From the NCBI GenBank assembly GCA_002840505.1, contig PHBC01000004.1, positions 57,313 through 121,312 on the forward strand: a DNA stretch of 64,000 nt, written 5' to 3'. The DNA is from Deltaproteobacteria bacterium HGW-Deltaproteobacteria-2 (lineage in GTDB: Bacteria; Desulfobacterota; Syntrophia; Syntrophales; Smithellaceae). Below the pieces are notes generated by a model. The model saw only the letters and a program-made list of their open reading frames with translations. It was not told the origin of the DNA and made no database searches. The position numbers were made by a program, and so were the translations under genes. The stretch's first letter is position 1. Every line of letters begins with the position of its first letter. This document shows positions 26,758-34,930 of this stretch, in pieces.

Positions 26758-26807
26758 TGTGTACTGTATACAAGGTAAAAGAAGAATTGTCTGTGACGGT
26801 CGTCACA
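26758..26807 (-). promoter_or_regulatory. CRP-type operator and class II promoter for the DUF4382 gene
   Basis: TGTGACGGTCGTCACA at 26792-26807 is a full TGTGA-N6-TCACA site. On the minus strand TATACA (26770-26765) fits a -10, which puts +1 at about 26758. The operator centre (26799.5) is then exactly -41.5, the class II activation geometry. The adjacent regulator carries the CRP-type recognition helix. The predicted leader is about 177 bases. Confidence 0.7.
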
Positions 26808-26905
26808 ATTAATGCAATTTATTTGAAGAAAAGTTCTTGAGGAGGATTTTTTCAGGATCTCGACACTGGGTTGCGCTAACTTACTGGAAAACTATAACTT
26901 TTCTC

Positions 26906-27595
26906 CTAATCGTAAAGCTTTTCTTCATCGAGGATTGTCATTTTCTTTCGGTCGATCACAATGTAGTGTTTCTTCTGGAGTGTCGAGATGATGCGCGAAA
27001 CTGTTTCCCGGCTCGTTCCAGCCATTTCGGCGATCATTTGATGCGTGGGCCGTTTGGGAATTATCATAAAACGGCCCTCGTGGTAGCCCTGTTCCCTGGC
27101 CATCCGTAAAATCACCTCAGCGACGCGGCCATATGCGCTCATATGCGAAAGCGTATTGATCTGTCGGTTTGACTTGCGGAGCCTTTTCGACATCTCGATA
27201 AGCATTTGAATAGTGATCTTCGGGAACCGATGCAGAATATCGAGAAAAGGTTTCCTATAGAGCATGAACACTTTGCAGTCCTCAGCCGCAATGACCGATG
27301 CGCTACGCGGTTCTCCGTCGAGAATTGCAATTTCGCCAAAAAAATCAGAACGCTTGAGCGTGGCAAAAATCGTTTGCTTGCCTTCGGAGGTGGTCACAGA
27401 CACATGCGCCGTGCCGGAGACAATGATAAAGAATGTCTGCCCCTCGTCATCGTCTCTTTGCACAATAACTTCGCCTTTGTGGAACTCCCGCAGGATCATA
27501 AGCGAACAGACAGCCAGCATCTCCGTGTCGGTGAGCCCCTGAAACAAAGGAACTTTCCTGGCGAATTCCATAATTTTTTGCTTGTCCATAATCAT
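26906..27595 (-). CDS. Crp/Fnr family transcriptional regulator, CRP-like
   Basis: 229 residues. The N-terminal cyclic-nucleotide-binding barrel has a phosphate cassette DFFGEIAILDGEPRSASVIA with Gly-Glu and Arg-Ser as in CRP, consistent with cAMP. A dimer helix (RFPKITIQMLIEMSKRLRKS) follows. The winged helix reads PTHQMIAEMAGTSRETVSRI; the SRETVxRI recognition helix equals that of E. coli CRP, predicting TGTGA half-sites. No FNR-type cysteine cluster is present. Such a site occurs 99 bases beyond its 3' end, upstream of the lipoprotein gene. The start has no strong ribosome site; ATG 27595 or 27589. Confidence 0.92.
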   Translation of the reverse strand: MIMDKQKIMEFARKVPLFQGLTDTEMLAVCSLMILREFHKGEVIVQRDDDEGQTFFIIVSGTAHVSVTTSEGKQTIFATLKRSDFFGEIAILDGEPRSASVIAAEDCKVFMLYRKPFLDILHRFPKITIQMLIEMSKRLRKSNRQINTLSHMSAYGRVAEVILRMAREQGYHEGRFMIIPKRPTHQMIAEMAGTSRETVSRIISTLQKKHYIVIDRKKMTILDEEKLYD

Positions 27596-28166
27596 CGTGC
27601 GATCGCTCGCTATTTGATATTTTTAAGTTGATCGAACCTGGTCAGCACATGCTTATCTAATTCACCGTTATTTCCGTTTGACCTGATGACGTGCTTGTAA
27701 ATACTCTGAGAATGATAGGATCTTGTTTTTACGGGTGTTGTCATAGTATAGGAACTTTGGACCGGCATGTCAAGAATCTCTTGGCCGGAAAGGGATTGTG
27801 TCATTTACCATTTACCTTTTATTTTATATGCTTCTTGCTTAACTACTTTATTACTTGAAACTTAAAACTTCTTTTCACCATCCACTGGTTTTTAACATTG
27901 AACGCAGAACTTAGAACAGTTTTTTCACTCTTCACTTTTTAGTGACACTCGCTAAGGGCAAGCGAAGTGTGGCGAAGCGTTAGTGGAATCCCGACGTTGT
28001 CGGGACGGCGTGGGGCACCATTCACTATTCACCTTTCACCTAACGCATTTAATTCTTGCATTACTTCTCAAAGTTATAATATCGTGAGACCCAATGTGCA
28101 AAGTACATAGGGATATCCACTATGCTAAGCTAAGCTGGGACTATTCAATTTTAGAAAGGTTATTAC
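27596..28166. repeat. Intergenic region with dispersed-repeat block
   Basis: No gene is convincing. 27823-28050 carries the family segments CTTAACTACTTTATTACTTG, AACATTGAACGCAGAACTTA, GTGACACTCGCTAAGGGCAA, and TCCCGACGTTGTCGGGA (27989-28005). The 27610-27810 part is the leader side of the Crp-type gene. A 64-codon minus-strand frame there lacks a ribosome site and a protein-like sequence. Confidence 0.5.
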
Positions 28167-28772
28167 TTGTTCCCGAAAACAATTAAATCATGGCTGGTCG
28201 TACTACTGGTGATCATCAGCCTCGGCTACTTAACGCACAATAAGTTAGAGCAGAAACGCCTTGCCCGCTATGGAACGGTAGCGGAGCAACCTGTACAGGA
28301 AAGTACTGATGCACCGGCGATTCAACTGATGGGCTATGAAATTGAGCCTATAGCGCGCTATGAGATTCGCGCCAAGGTGCTGTCTATCGAACGTTACCGG
28401 ACGGGACATGATGCAGACCTTTCGCCGGTGGATTTTGCGCTGGGCTGGGGACCGATGTCTGATAACGCTATCACCAAACAACTCAATATAACTCAAGGCA
28501 ATCGTTGGTATCAATATAGTTGGAGCGATACTCCGCCAATCGATCCGGCCATTATCGTCCGCACCTCAGCCAATACACATCTTGTGCCGGCTGATGACAA
28601 TATCAAAGCGCGCCTGCTTAAGGTGCGTCGCGGAGAAATCATCAACCTCAAGGGCTATCTAATCAATGTCAAGAACCCCGACGGCCGGGTATGGCGCTCA
28701 TCGCTGACACGGGAGGACAGCGGCACAGGAGCGTGCGAATTGATGTGGGTGGCGGAGGTAGCGATTGATTAA
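28167..28772 (+). CDS. Membrane-anchored conserved hypothetical protein
   Basis: 201 residues starting at TTG 28167 behind AGAAAGG. One N-terminal helix (SWLVVLLVIISLGYL) anchors a periplasmic domain with ARYEIRAKVLSIERY, DLSPVDFALGWGPMSDNAI and TSANTHLVPADDNIKARLLK. These segments read like a conserved family, but I cannot name one. Its stop overlaps the end of a possible small convergent gene by four bases. Confidence 0.7.
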   Translation: MFPKTIKSWLVVLLVIISLGYLTHNKLEQKRLARYGTVAEQPVQESTDAPAIQLMGYEIEPIARYEIRAKVLSIERYRTGHDADLSPVDFALGWGPMSDNAITKQLNITQGNRWYQYSWSDTPPIDPAIIVRTSANTHLVPADDNIKARLLKVRRGEIINLKGYLINVKNPDGRVWRSSLTREDSGTGACELMWVAEVAID

Positions 28773-28912
28773 TGCGCTCTGACATCAAGAGATTCAATTA
28801 ATTCCACAAAAAGATAATATTCCCCTCCAGAAATCGGAGTCAAATCTTTAATCTTGACATTTGGTCGACGTAAGTTAGATAAATAATTATAGAGCAGTTT
28901 TTTCCCAATCAT
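28769..28912 (-). CDS. Possible 47-residue protein, convergent
   Basis: A minus-strand frame from ATG 28912 to TAA 28769 gives MIGKKLLYNYLSNLRRPNVK and ISGGEYYLFVELIESLDVRA, which look like real protein. The ribosome site is weak (AAAGTGAAC). It may be a small gene or the end of a decayed one. Confidence 0.35.
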   Translation of the reverse strand: MIGKKLLYNYLSNLRRPNVKIKDLTPISGGEYYLFVELIESLDVRAH

Positions 28913-28961
28913 GTTCACTTTATCTATTGCCGCCGGTTATTGAAATTGTTGCCAATAGAAT

Positions 28962-29455
28962 CAATTTGCTTTTCGTGGGATTATGCAACGGAGAGAAAAC
29001 AGCCGGCAATGTCTTGATCAGAATCGCCCGAAATGTTATGCCTTCCTCCATGGGAAAAACCATCATACAAATTTATGAAGTTCAAAACCCAAAGGAGGCT
29101 GAAGCCTTAGTAGATTTGGGAGTGGATCATATCGGGAGTGTGCTCACTGATTCGGCTCAGCTCAAAAATGCTACTATACGTAAAACAGTCCGAATATTAG
29201 GGACAGCGCCCTATTTTCCCATTAAGCAAGTTTCTTTTTGCAGGATTATGCAACGGCAAGAAGACAGCAGGCAATATCTTGCTCAGAGTCGCCCGAAATG
29301 ATATGCCTTCCCCCATGGAAAAAACCATCATACAAATTTATGAAGTTCAAAACCCAAAAGAGGCTGAAGCCTTAGTAGATTTGGGAGTGGATCATATCGG
29401 GAGTGTGCTCACTGATTCGGCTCAGCTCAAAAATGCGGCAATCCATAAAACGGTC
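28962..29455 (+). repeat. Direct repeat from a tandem partial duplication (copies 28962-29190 and 29227-29455)
   Basis: The two copies are offset by 265 bases and nearly identical. Shared landmarks are GGATTATGCAACGG (28978 and 29243), ATTTATGAAGTTCAAAACCC, and GTGGATCATATCGGGAGTGT. The second copy runs on into an intact gene; the first ends after about 225 bases. Confidence 0.85.
29050..29301 (+). pseudogene. Truncated copy of the following TrpF-like gene
   Basis: From ATG 29050 the frame encodes GKTIIQIYEVQNPKEAEALV and the next 25 residues almost as in the downstream gene. After KTVRI it departs into unrelated sequence (LGTAPYFPIKQV) and stops at 29301. Only the first strand-helix units of the barrel are present, so it cannot fold as an enzyme. 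It arose by tandem duplication. Confidence 0.7.
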
Positions 29456-30145
29456 CAGGCGATACAGCAGGCGAGGGCTAAAAGCGGCCTGATCCCGCTA
29501 TTTAAAGATCCTGTAATAATTTTTCAGGCACTTGATTATTATCAGCCGGACTTTGTTCATTTCTGTGAAATGCTTTCTCCCTTTCCGGAGGATCAGTCCA
29601 AAGTTGCGCGCGAATGTGACGCGCTGCTTTCTTTGCAATTGGATGTTAAGAACCGCTTCCCGCACATCGAGATTATGCGCTCACTTTCCGTGCCCCAGCC
29701 CGGTGTTGCTCAGACAAACGAGATTCAAATAAATATCCTGCGTTTTGCCGAACTATTCGCACCGGTTTCGAATTATTTTCTCATCGATACGCTTATCGGC
29801 AGTCCGGAGGATCAATCGCAGCAGCCTGTCGCGGGCTACGTCGGGATTACCGGTGAAATTTGTGATTGGAATATTGCCGAAACAATCATTAAAGCCAGTC
29901 CGATACCGGTTATTCTGGCTGGTGGTATTTCCGACGAAAATGTTTTTGAAGCCATTATAACCTTGAAACCGGCAGGCGTGGACAGCTGCACTAAAACCAA
30001 CGCTGTGGACAAGCAGGGTCGGCCTGTCCGCTTTAAAAAAGATATGAAAAAAGTCCGACAGCTTGTCGAGGAAGCCCGGCGGGCCGATGAGTTTATGCAA
30101 AGGAAAAACAATGCTCACATCAATGTCGATTCAAAAAGAATATAA
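29315..30145 (+). CDS. TIM-barrel protein related to phosphoribosylanthranilate isomerase (TrpF-like)
   Basis: 276 residues from ATG 29315. The N-terminus IIQIYEVQNPKEAEALVDLG followed by VDHIGSVL, the middle PDFVHFCE, and the C-terminal IPVILAGGISDENVFEAI with KPAGVDSCTKTNAV follow the TrpF pattern (ILAGGLxxENVxxAI, GVDVSSG). The TrpF catalytic Cys near the N-terminus is absent (IYEV instead of ICG), so it is probably not TrpF itself. It lies 17 bases before a flavoprotein gene and may act with it. A TTG start at 29279 is also possible because no clear ribosome site precedes the ATG. Confidence 0.65.
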   Translation: MEKTIIQIYEVQNPKEAEALVDLGVDHIGSVLTDSAQLKNAAIHKTVQAIQQARAKSGLIPLFKDPVIIFQALDYYQPDFVHFCEMLSPFPEDQSKVARECDALLSLQLDVKNRFPHIEIMRSLSVPQPGVAQTNEIQINILRFAELFAPVSNYFLIDTLIGSPEDQSQQPVAGYVGITGEICDWNIAETIIKASPIPVILAGGISDENVFEAIITLKPAGVDSCTKTNAVDKQGRPVRFKKDMKKVRQLVEEARRADEFMQRKNNAHINVDSKRI

Positions 30146-30162
30146 GGCCGGCGTGAAGTAAT

Positions 30163-31278
30163 ATGAAGATCGCCATTATCGGGGCCGGACCGGGCGGACT
30201 TTACGCGGCGCTGGCAGCGGCAAGAGAACATATCCAAGTTGACCTTTTTGAAAAAAGAAAAGTCGGCGAAGGCATTGTCTGCGGCGAATGTATTTTTGAT
30301 TCGCTGGGGATTATGGCCAGGCCGGGCCGGGGATTTCTGCACCCCGTTGATGAGATTGTTATGAAGTGCCGCAGGGATTATACCTTTCCTTTAAGCAGGC
30401 TTCGAATATTGTGGATGCTCGACCGCCGGATCTGGCAGCAGGAACTGGCGAACCTGGCTAGAAGCCGAGGCGTTGTCATCCATGAAAACGCAAAGATTAC
30501 ACAGGCGCGTCTGCGGCAGATGCAAAAGGAGTATGACTGGATTGCCGACGCCAGCGGCGCTCCGTCGGTGACGTCCGGGCTCTATCAATTTTCGGATGAA
30601 TATTTCAAAGATTATCTTCTGGCGTATCAGGTTGTGTTGGCGGGAGATTTCAGCGCTCTGGTACCGCGCATTAAGGTCGCCTTTTTTTCGAACCTGCCCT
30701 CTGAACTCCAACCCGCCTATTACTGGATTTTCCCCAAAGATGCCGGACGGGCCAATGTCGGCGTGGTCTGCACGGTGCGCGGAACCTTGAACCGGAACAG
30801 ACTGGATTTAAAAAAACTGCTCGCGGATGTTCTCTTAGCGGAAGGTTTGGCTGCCGCGTCCGTGCTGGAAAAAGGCGGCGGCATTGGCACAAGCAGGCTG
30901 CTGCCGCGTCTTGTTTACGATAATATTATTCTGGTGGGTGACGCCGCAGGCCTGACCTCCCCTTTGCACGGCGGCGGAATTGACATGGCCTGCTTAAGCG
31001 GGGTTCTGGCTGTCCAGGCCGTCATCGGCGGCAGCAAGGGAATTTCATCCTATGAGAAAAAACTGAAACGGTATATGCGCGAGAAACTCGCGTTGGAGAA
31101 AGTCGCTGTTCGAAAAATGCGGACATTAAGTTTTGATCAATTCGATGACCTTTTGCGTGGCGTCACCTCGAAAAACAAGGTCGCCCGGCTCAAGACCGCC
31201 CTGTGCCATCCGGACCTACTTTATGCCACGATCAAGTGGTTTGGCAAGAAAAAGGATGTCCCGGACTGGCCGGTTTAA
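30163..31278 (+). CDS. Geranylgeranyl-reductase-like FAD-dependent oxidoreductase
   Basis: 371 residues. The N-terminal Rossmann motif is IAIIGAGPGGLYAALAAA, followed by DLFEKR for the adenosine ribose. GEGIVCGECIFDSLGI resembles the family cysteine segment. DNIILVGDAAGLTSPLHGGG is the second FAD motif typical of geranylgeranyl reductases and related para-hydroxybenzoate-hydroxylase folds. It may reduce isoprenoid chains or hydroxylate a small aromatic. Directly behind the TrpF-like gene (17-base gap), overlapping no other frame. A UbiA prenyltransferase at 33919 is on the other strand. Confidence 0.85.
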   Translation: MKIAIIGAGPGGLYAALAAAREHIQVDLFEKRKVGEGIVCGECIFDSLGIMARPGRGFLHPVDEIVMKCRRDYTFPLSRLRILWMLDRRIWQQELANLARSRGVVIHENAKITQARLRQMQKEYDWIADASGAPSVTSGLYQFSDEYFKDYLLAYQVVLAGDFSALVPRIKVAFFSNLPSELQPAYYWIFPKDAGRANVGVVCTVRGTLNRNRLDLKKLLADVLLAEGLAAASVLEKGGGIGTSRLLPRLVYDNIILVGDAAGLTSPLHGGGIDMACLSGVLAVQAVIGGSKGISSYEKKLKRYMREKLALEKVAVRKMRTLSFDQFDDLLRGVTSKNKVARLKTALCHPDLLYATIKWFGKKKDVPDWPV

Positions 31279-31300
31279 ATTTGGAAATAAGGTTACGATA

Positions 31301-31921
31301 ATGCGTTCGAATAAATCACGCGATGAAAACAGCCACTGCCCCCGCTGTTACCAGCGTCGGGAAATCTGCATCTGCCCAATCCTGCCCACGGTAACAACGC
31401 GAACAGAATTTTTGATCCTGCGGCATATTGGGGAAACCGAGCGCCCCAGCAACACCGGACGGTTAGTAACGCTGGCGATGCCGAACTCACGAATTATCCC
31501 CTGTGGAGGCGGAGCCCGCATCGGGCTTTCGCCCATTGATGATGAATTTCTGCGGGCTCCCGGAGCCTGGCTTTTATGGCCCGATGGAACCGGCACACAG
31601 TCTAATGTATCAGATCTGAAACCGCCAGCTCGCGTAGTGGTTATCGACGCAACATGGAGCCAGGCGCGGCGATTGTATCGCAGTATGCCTGTTCTGCGGA
31701 CCCTGCCCCGGTTGATTCTTCCTGCGCCAATTCGATGCAGAGACCGGTTGCGGGAGCAGCATCGTTCAGACGGCATGTCAACGATTGAGGCAGTAGCTGC
31801 CGCAGTCGCTAAGCTCGAAGGGGTCGAAACAGCCAGGCCTCTGGAAAAACTTTACGATGAACTGGTGAGACGAACAACCTCCTTACGATGGGGGAGGATA
31901 AGCGTGAACGGTGAAGGGTGA
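31301..31921 (+). CDS. DTW-domain tRNA-uridine aminocarboxypropyltransferase
   Basis: Expected to transfer the 3-amino-3-carboxypropyl group from S-adenosylmethionine to a tRNA uridine (acp3U). Zinc-type cysteines occur as CPRCYQRREICICP near the start; the DTW-type motif reads DATWSQARRL; and a later segment, MSTIEAVAAAVAKL, matches the S-T-x-E-A motif. 206 residues. The ATG 31301 follows AAATAAGG; the frame is open for 56 codons upstream inside the previous gene. It lies 22 bases after the flavoprotein stop. Confidence 0.88.
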   Translation: MRSNKSRDENSHCPRCYQRREICICPILPTVTTRTEFLILRHIGETERPSNTGRLVTLAMPNSRIIPCGGGARIGLSPIDDEFLRAPGAWLLWPDGTGTQSNVSDLKPPARVVVIDATWSQARRLYRSMPVLRTLPRLILPAPIRCRDRLREQHRSDGMSTIEAVAAAVAKLEGVETARPLEKLYDELVRRTTSLRWGRISVNGEG

Positions 31922-31947
31922 AGGCTGAAATGTGAAGGAAATACTGG

Positions 31948-31967
31948 ATACCGGCCTACGCCGGTAT
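31948..31967. repeat. Short REP-like palindrome
   Basis: ATACCGGC (31948-31955) and GCCGGTAT (31960-31967) are exact reverse complements around CTAC. The wording is the common CCGGCCTACGCCGG intergenic repeat. A TGAACGGTGAAGGGTGAAGG stretch just before it is a simple-sequence relic like those in the dispersed family. Confidence 0.65.
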
Positions 31968-32017
31968 GACAAAGGTGGTGGGGATGACAGCCGGTTTAGA
32001 GTGTTCCCTTAATTATC

Positions 32018-33877
32018 TTATATTGCATGGATCAGCTGTTCTTTGACTGCAAATTCAAGAAATTGATAAATATTCTTTCGGGATTTTATATTTTCCTTTT
32101 CGCAGACCTGCCAAAGTGTTTCGATACCTGTAAAGGAGCGAAGCAACCTGCTTAAAGTGTGATCTATTGTCATTGTTTTAACAGCGCCGCCGCAATTATA
32201 AACAACCAGGTATGTTTTCTTTCTGTGATAATGATCAAGAAATTCTTCAAATGTAAGCTCGCCGACTGTCATGAGTTCATCGAAATCATATTTTAAGGAA
32301 AGAGAAATAGTTCCGGGTGATAAACCAAATACGGTTTCATCATTAAATTTGCCCTTCCCTGCCGCAACCAGCGGCCCTGCATAAAGCGAACTGTTCAGCG
32401 CACCGTGAATTTTTATTATATCCTCCATTACGGGGAAGAGATTTTTTTTGTTATGCCTGATGAACTGCTCTTTTACAAAAGAGGTTTGCATAACAGTAAT
32501 CTCGTCTTTGGTGAGTTTCAGCGGTTGTTCGCATGATGATAAATGCACTGCGAAATCTGAAAGAAATCCAACCGGATCAATGCCGATGGTCTCCAGTGCC
32601 ATAAACATCCAGCCCGTAGCGCCTCCGCGGTTGTAAAATATTTCACAGGCATTTTTCAGAGATTCGGCCCGGACCATTTCTTCTTGAGAAAAACCCGGCG
32701 AGGAGATCAGTGTGTAAGGTGCATCTTTCAGACAGTTTAGCGAAAAGGATTCCGCCTGATCATAAAGTGCAGTCCCCGGTATAACAGCCAGTGGAAAAAT
32801 ATCGAGATGGTTCGGCTGTAGACTCAGAGCATAATTCAGGCTCTCTTTGAATCCATCGGGCGTATCGCCCGGGAGTCCGTAGATCAGGTCCAGCCCGAAG
32901 ATAGTGCCGGCCTGGTTCAGCAGAGATATCTTTTTAGCGAATTTAACGGTGTTGATTGTTCTGTTTACATTGGCGAGTACTTCGGGATGAATGCTCTGAA
33001 GCCCAACCTGGAGGCTGCAGTGAAGCCCGGCAAACAGTCCGGCGAGTTCACTGTCGATAAACTCTGTTCTTATTTCAAAAGTATAATGAATCAGCGGAGC
33101 CGTTTTAAGAATCATGCGCAGAATTTTTTTGGCACGCTTAAGGTCACAATTAAAAGTCGGGTCCAGCACAAAGATCTGGTTTACTTTTTTTTCTTCGAAG
33201 AGCTCAAGTTCTTTCCGGATGCGATCTAAAGAGATTTGCCGTACACCTGCCACACCCCGTGATTCGAAACAGAAACCGCATTTAAAAGGACAGCCGCGGG
33301 AGAGTTCCCACCACAGGCGGGAATAACGACAGGGATCCATTGCTCCGGAAAGATATGGCGAAGGCAGGACGTTAAGATCCATGACTGGCTGCTGGTCTTT
33401 TTCCGGATTAATCTTTGCACCTTTCAAGAAGACCCCGGGGATGTTTTTAAGTGTCTCACCATTGAGCAGTTGGTTCATGACTTCCGTAAGGACGATCTCA
33501 CCTTCACCCTTTATGACAAAGTCAAAAGGTGCGCTGTCTAGCAGGATTAAAGGAAGTGCTGTTGCCTCCGCGCCGCCGGCGAAGAGTTTTATATCCGGGA
33601 ATTTCTCTTTGATGAGTCGGCAGGTTTCACATACAATGTGCCTGTTCCACAAGTATGTGGAGAAACCGATCATATCCGGAATGTTTCTGCTGCATAGGTC
33701 CTCTGCTATAAAATCCGCAGAGTTATCGACAGTGTAATCATGAAATGATACATCAAGCCTCTTGCTTATGGAGTCAACTGAATCGAGCTGCGCTTTAAGG
33801 GATGCGGCAGCCAGAGGGACATCCTGAGGTGAGTCCTCAATGTGTATTGATACAAGTTTAAGTGTTACTTTTTTCAA
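32018..33877 (-). CDS. B12-binding-type radical SAM protein
   Basis: 619 residues. Residues about 1-150 form a cobalamin-binding-like Rossmann domain (MIGFSTYLWNRHIVCETCRL, DIKLFAGGAEATALPLIL), although the DxHxxG motif is not clear. The radical SAM cluster is C196-x3-C200-x2-C203 in SRGCPFKCGFCFES, followed by VNQIFVLDPTFNCD and GLDLIYGLPGDTPDGF. The last 200 residues are a separate domain. Start codon TTG 33877 with GGAGG upstream. Chemistry (methylation, ring change) cannot be told. It shares its strand with the UbiA gene. Confidence 0.85.
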   Translation of the reverse strand: MKKVTLKLVSIHIEDSPQDVPLAAASLKAQLDSVDSISKRLDVSFHDYTVDNSADFIAEDLCSRNIPDMIGFSTYLWNRHIVCETCRLIKEKFPDIKLFAGGAEATALPLILLDSAPFDFVIKGEGEIVLTEVMNQLLNGETLKNIPGVFLKGAKINPEKDQQPVMDLNVLPSPYLSGAMDPCRYSRLWWELSRGCPFKCGFCFESRGVAGVRQISLDRIRKELELFEEKKVNQIFVLDPTFNCDLKRAKKILRMILKTAPLIHYTFEIRTEFIDSELAGLFAGLHCSLQVGLQSIHPEVLANVNRTINTVKFAKKISLLNQAGTIFGLDLIYGLPGDTPDGFKESLNYALSLQPNHLDIFPLAVIPGTALYDQAESFSLNCLKDAPYTLISSPGFSQEEMVRAESLKNACEIFYNRGGATGWMFMALETIGIDPVGFLSDFAVHLSSCEQPLKLTKDEITVMQTSFVKEQFIRHNKKNLFPVMEDIIKIHGALNSSLYAGPLVAAGKGKFNDETVFGLSPGTISLSLKYDFDELMTVGELTFEEFLDHYHRKKTYLVVYNCGGAVKTMTIDHTLSRLLRSFTGIETLWQVCEKENIKSRKNIYQFLEFAVKEQLIHAI

Positions 33878-33918
33878 AAATCAGCCTCCGGCAAATATTT
33901 CATCCGATCTATTTTCTA

Positions 33919-34815
33919 TTACAACCGGTGGCTAAGGAATAATCCCAAGGCAACCAGCACCGGCGTACTGATATTGAGAATCACATTTTTAACCATGAAC
34001 GGAATGAGGCTGGGGATATCATCGGCATTGCGAATGACGCCAAACATTACAGGCACGGCCAAAATCAATGTTAACAGCCCGATCAAGGCTCCCGGGGGAA
34101 GCACCCGCAAAAGACATCCGGCAATGATCGCTACATAAGTCAAACCCAGAAAAACAGTATATATTATGGCGCTGGACTTGCGCCCGATCTTTATTGGAAA
34201 ATGGCTCCGGCCAAATTGCCTGTCCGCCTCAACATCAGGAAATTGATTGAGAAGCAACAGATCGTTAACCAGAAAAAACGGCACCAGGGAAGCCACCGCC
34301 GCAGTCCAGGAATAATGTCCGGTCAACATGAAATCGGTACCCATCACCATCAACGGCCCGAATCCAATGCCGGGAGCAATCAGACACAGAATCGGACTGC
34401 GCGTAATGAGCGGAGTATAGGCATAGATTATCATAATCCCGAGGATGCCGACGGGTAGTAGCCAAGGCCCGCGTTCCATCAGGAAGTAGATTCCGATACA
34501 GACCGTTAAAATCAGACTAACCAGACCGGTAATCAGGGCCAGATGGGCTTTTTCAGGGTTTTCAGGCAAACTCTTGGTCCCGCCGGAAAAGGGTGTGGCT
34601 TGGGTGATAAGATCGAGGCCACTCTTGAAGTCATGGTATTCGTTGAGGGCGTTCACGCTGATATGCGCCAAGAGAGAGCCTATTAATATAAGGACAATAA
34701 ATACAGGGTTAAGAGAGGCTCCCGACCAAAAGGCGATGGCGACCCCCAGCAGCACGCAGGCCGGGGTTAAAATTAGAAAGTTTGGCCGCATGGGGCCAAA
34801 CAAAGCATTATTCAT
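33919..34815 (-). CDS. UbiA-family prenyltransferase
   Basis: Membrane enzyme that attaches a polyprenyl chain to an aromatic acceptor, of the MenA/UbiA superfamily. The first Asp motif is NEYHDFKSGLD at 58-68 and the second is DVEADRQFG. Eight or nine helices are spread over 298 residues. GGAGGTTTT directly precedes the minus-strand ATG 34815. It could make menaquinone or another prenylated quinone; a methyltransferase of the ICMT type lies further along on the same strand. Confidence 0.88.
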   Translation of the reverse strand: MNNALFGPMRPNFLILTPACVLLGVAIAFWSGASLNPVFIVLILIGSLLAHISVNALNEYHDFKSGLDLITQATPFSGGTKSLPENPEKAHLALITGLVSLILTVCIGIYFLMERGPWLLPVGILGIMIIYAYTPLITRSPILCLIAPGIGFGPLMVMGTDFMLTGHYSWTAAVASLVPFFLVNDLLLLNQFPDVEADRQFGRSHFPIKIGRKSSAIIYTVFLGLTYVAIIAGCLLRVLPPGALIGLLTLILAVPVMFGVIRNADDIPSLIPFMVKNVILNISTPVLVALGLFLSHRL

Positions 34816-34930
34816 AAAACCTCCATTGAATGGATATGTTATTTCGCGGCGGGAGTATATGGATAATGATCTGCCGTGTCAATTGAATATTAAGCCAATA
34901 TTAATAGCTTTTCAGGGGATAATTCAGCCA

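Noticed and set aside
27610..27804. 64-codon minus-strand frame upstream of the Crp-type gene
   Set aside because: No ribosome site, composition of random sequence, and it covers the likely control region.
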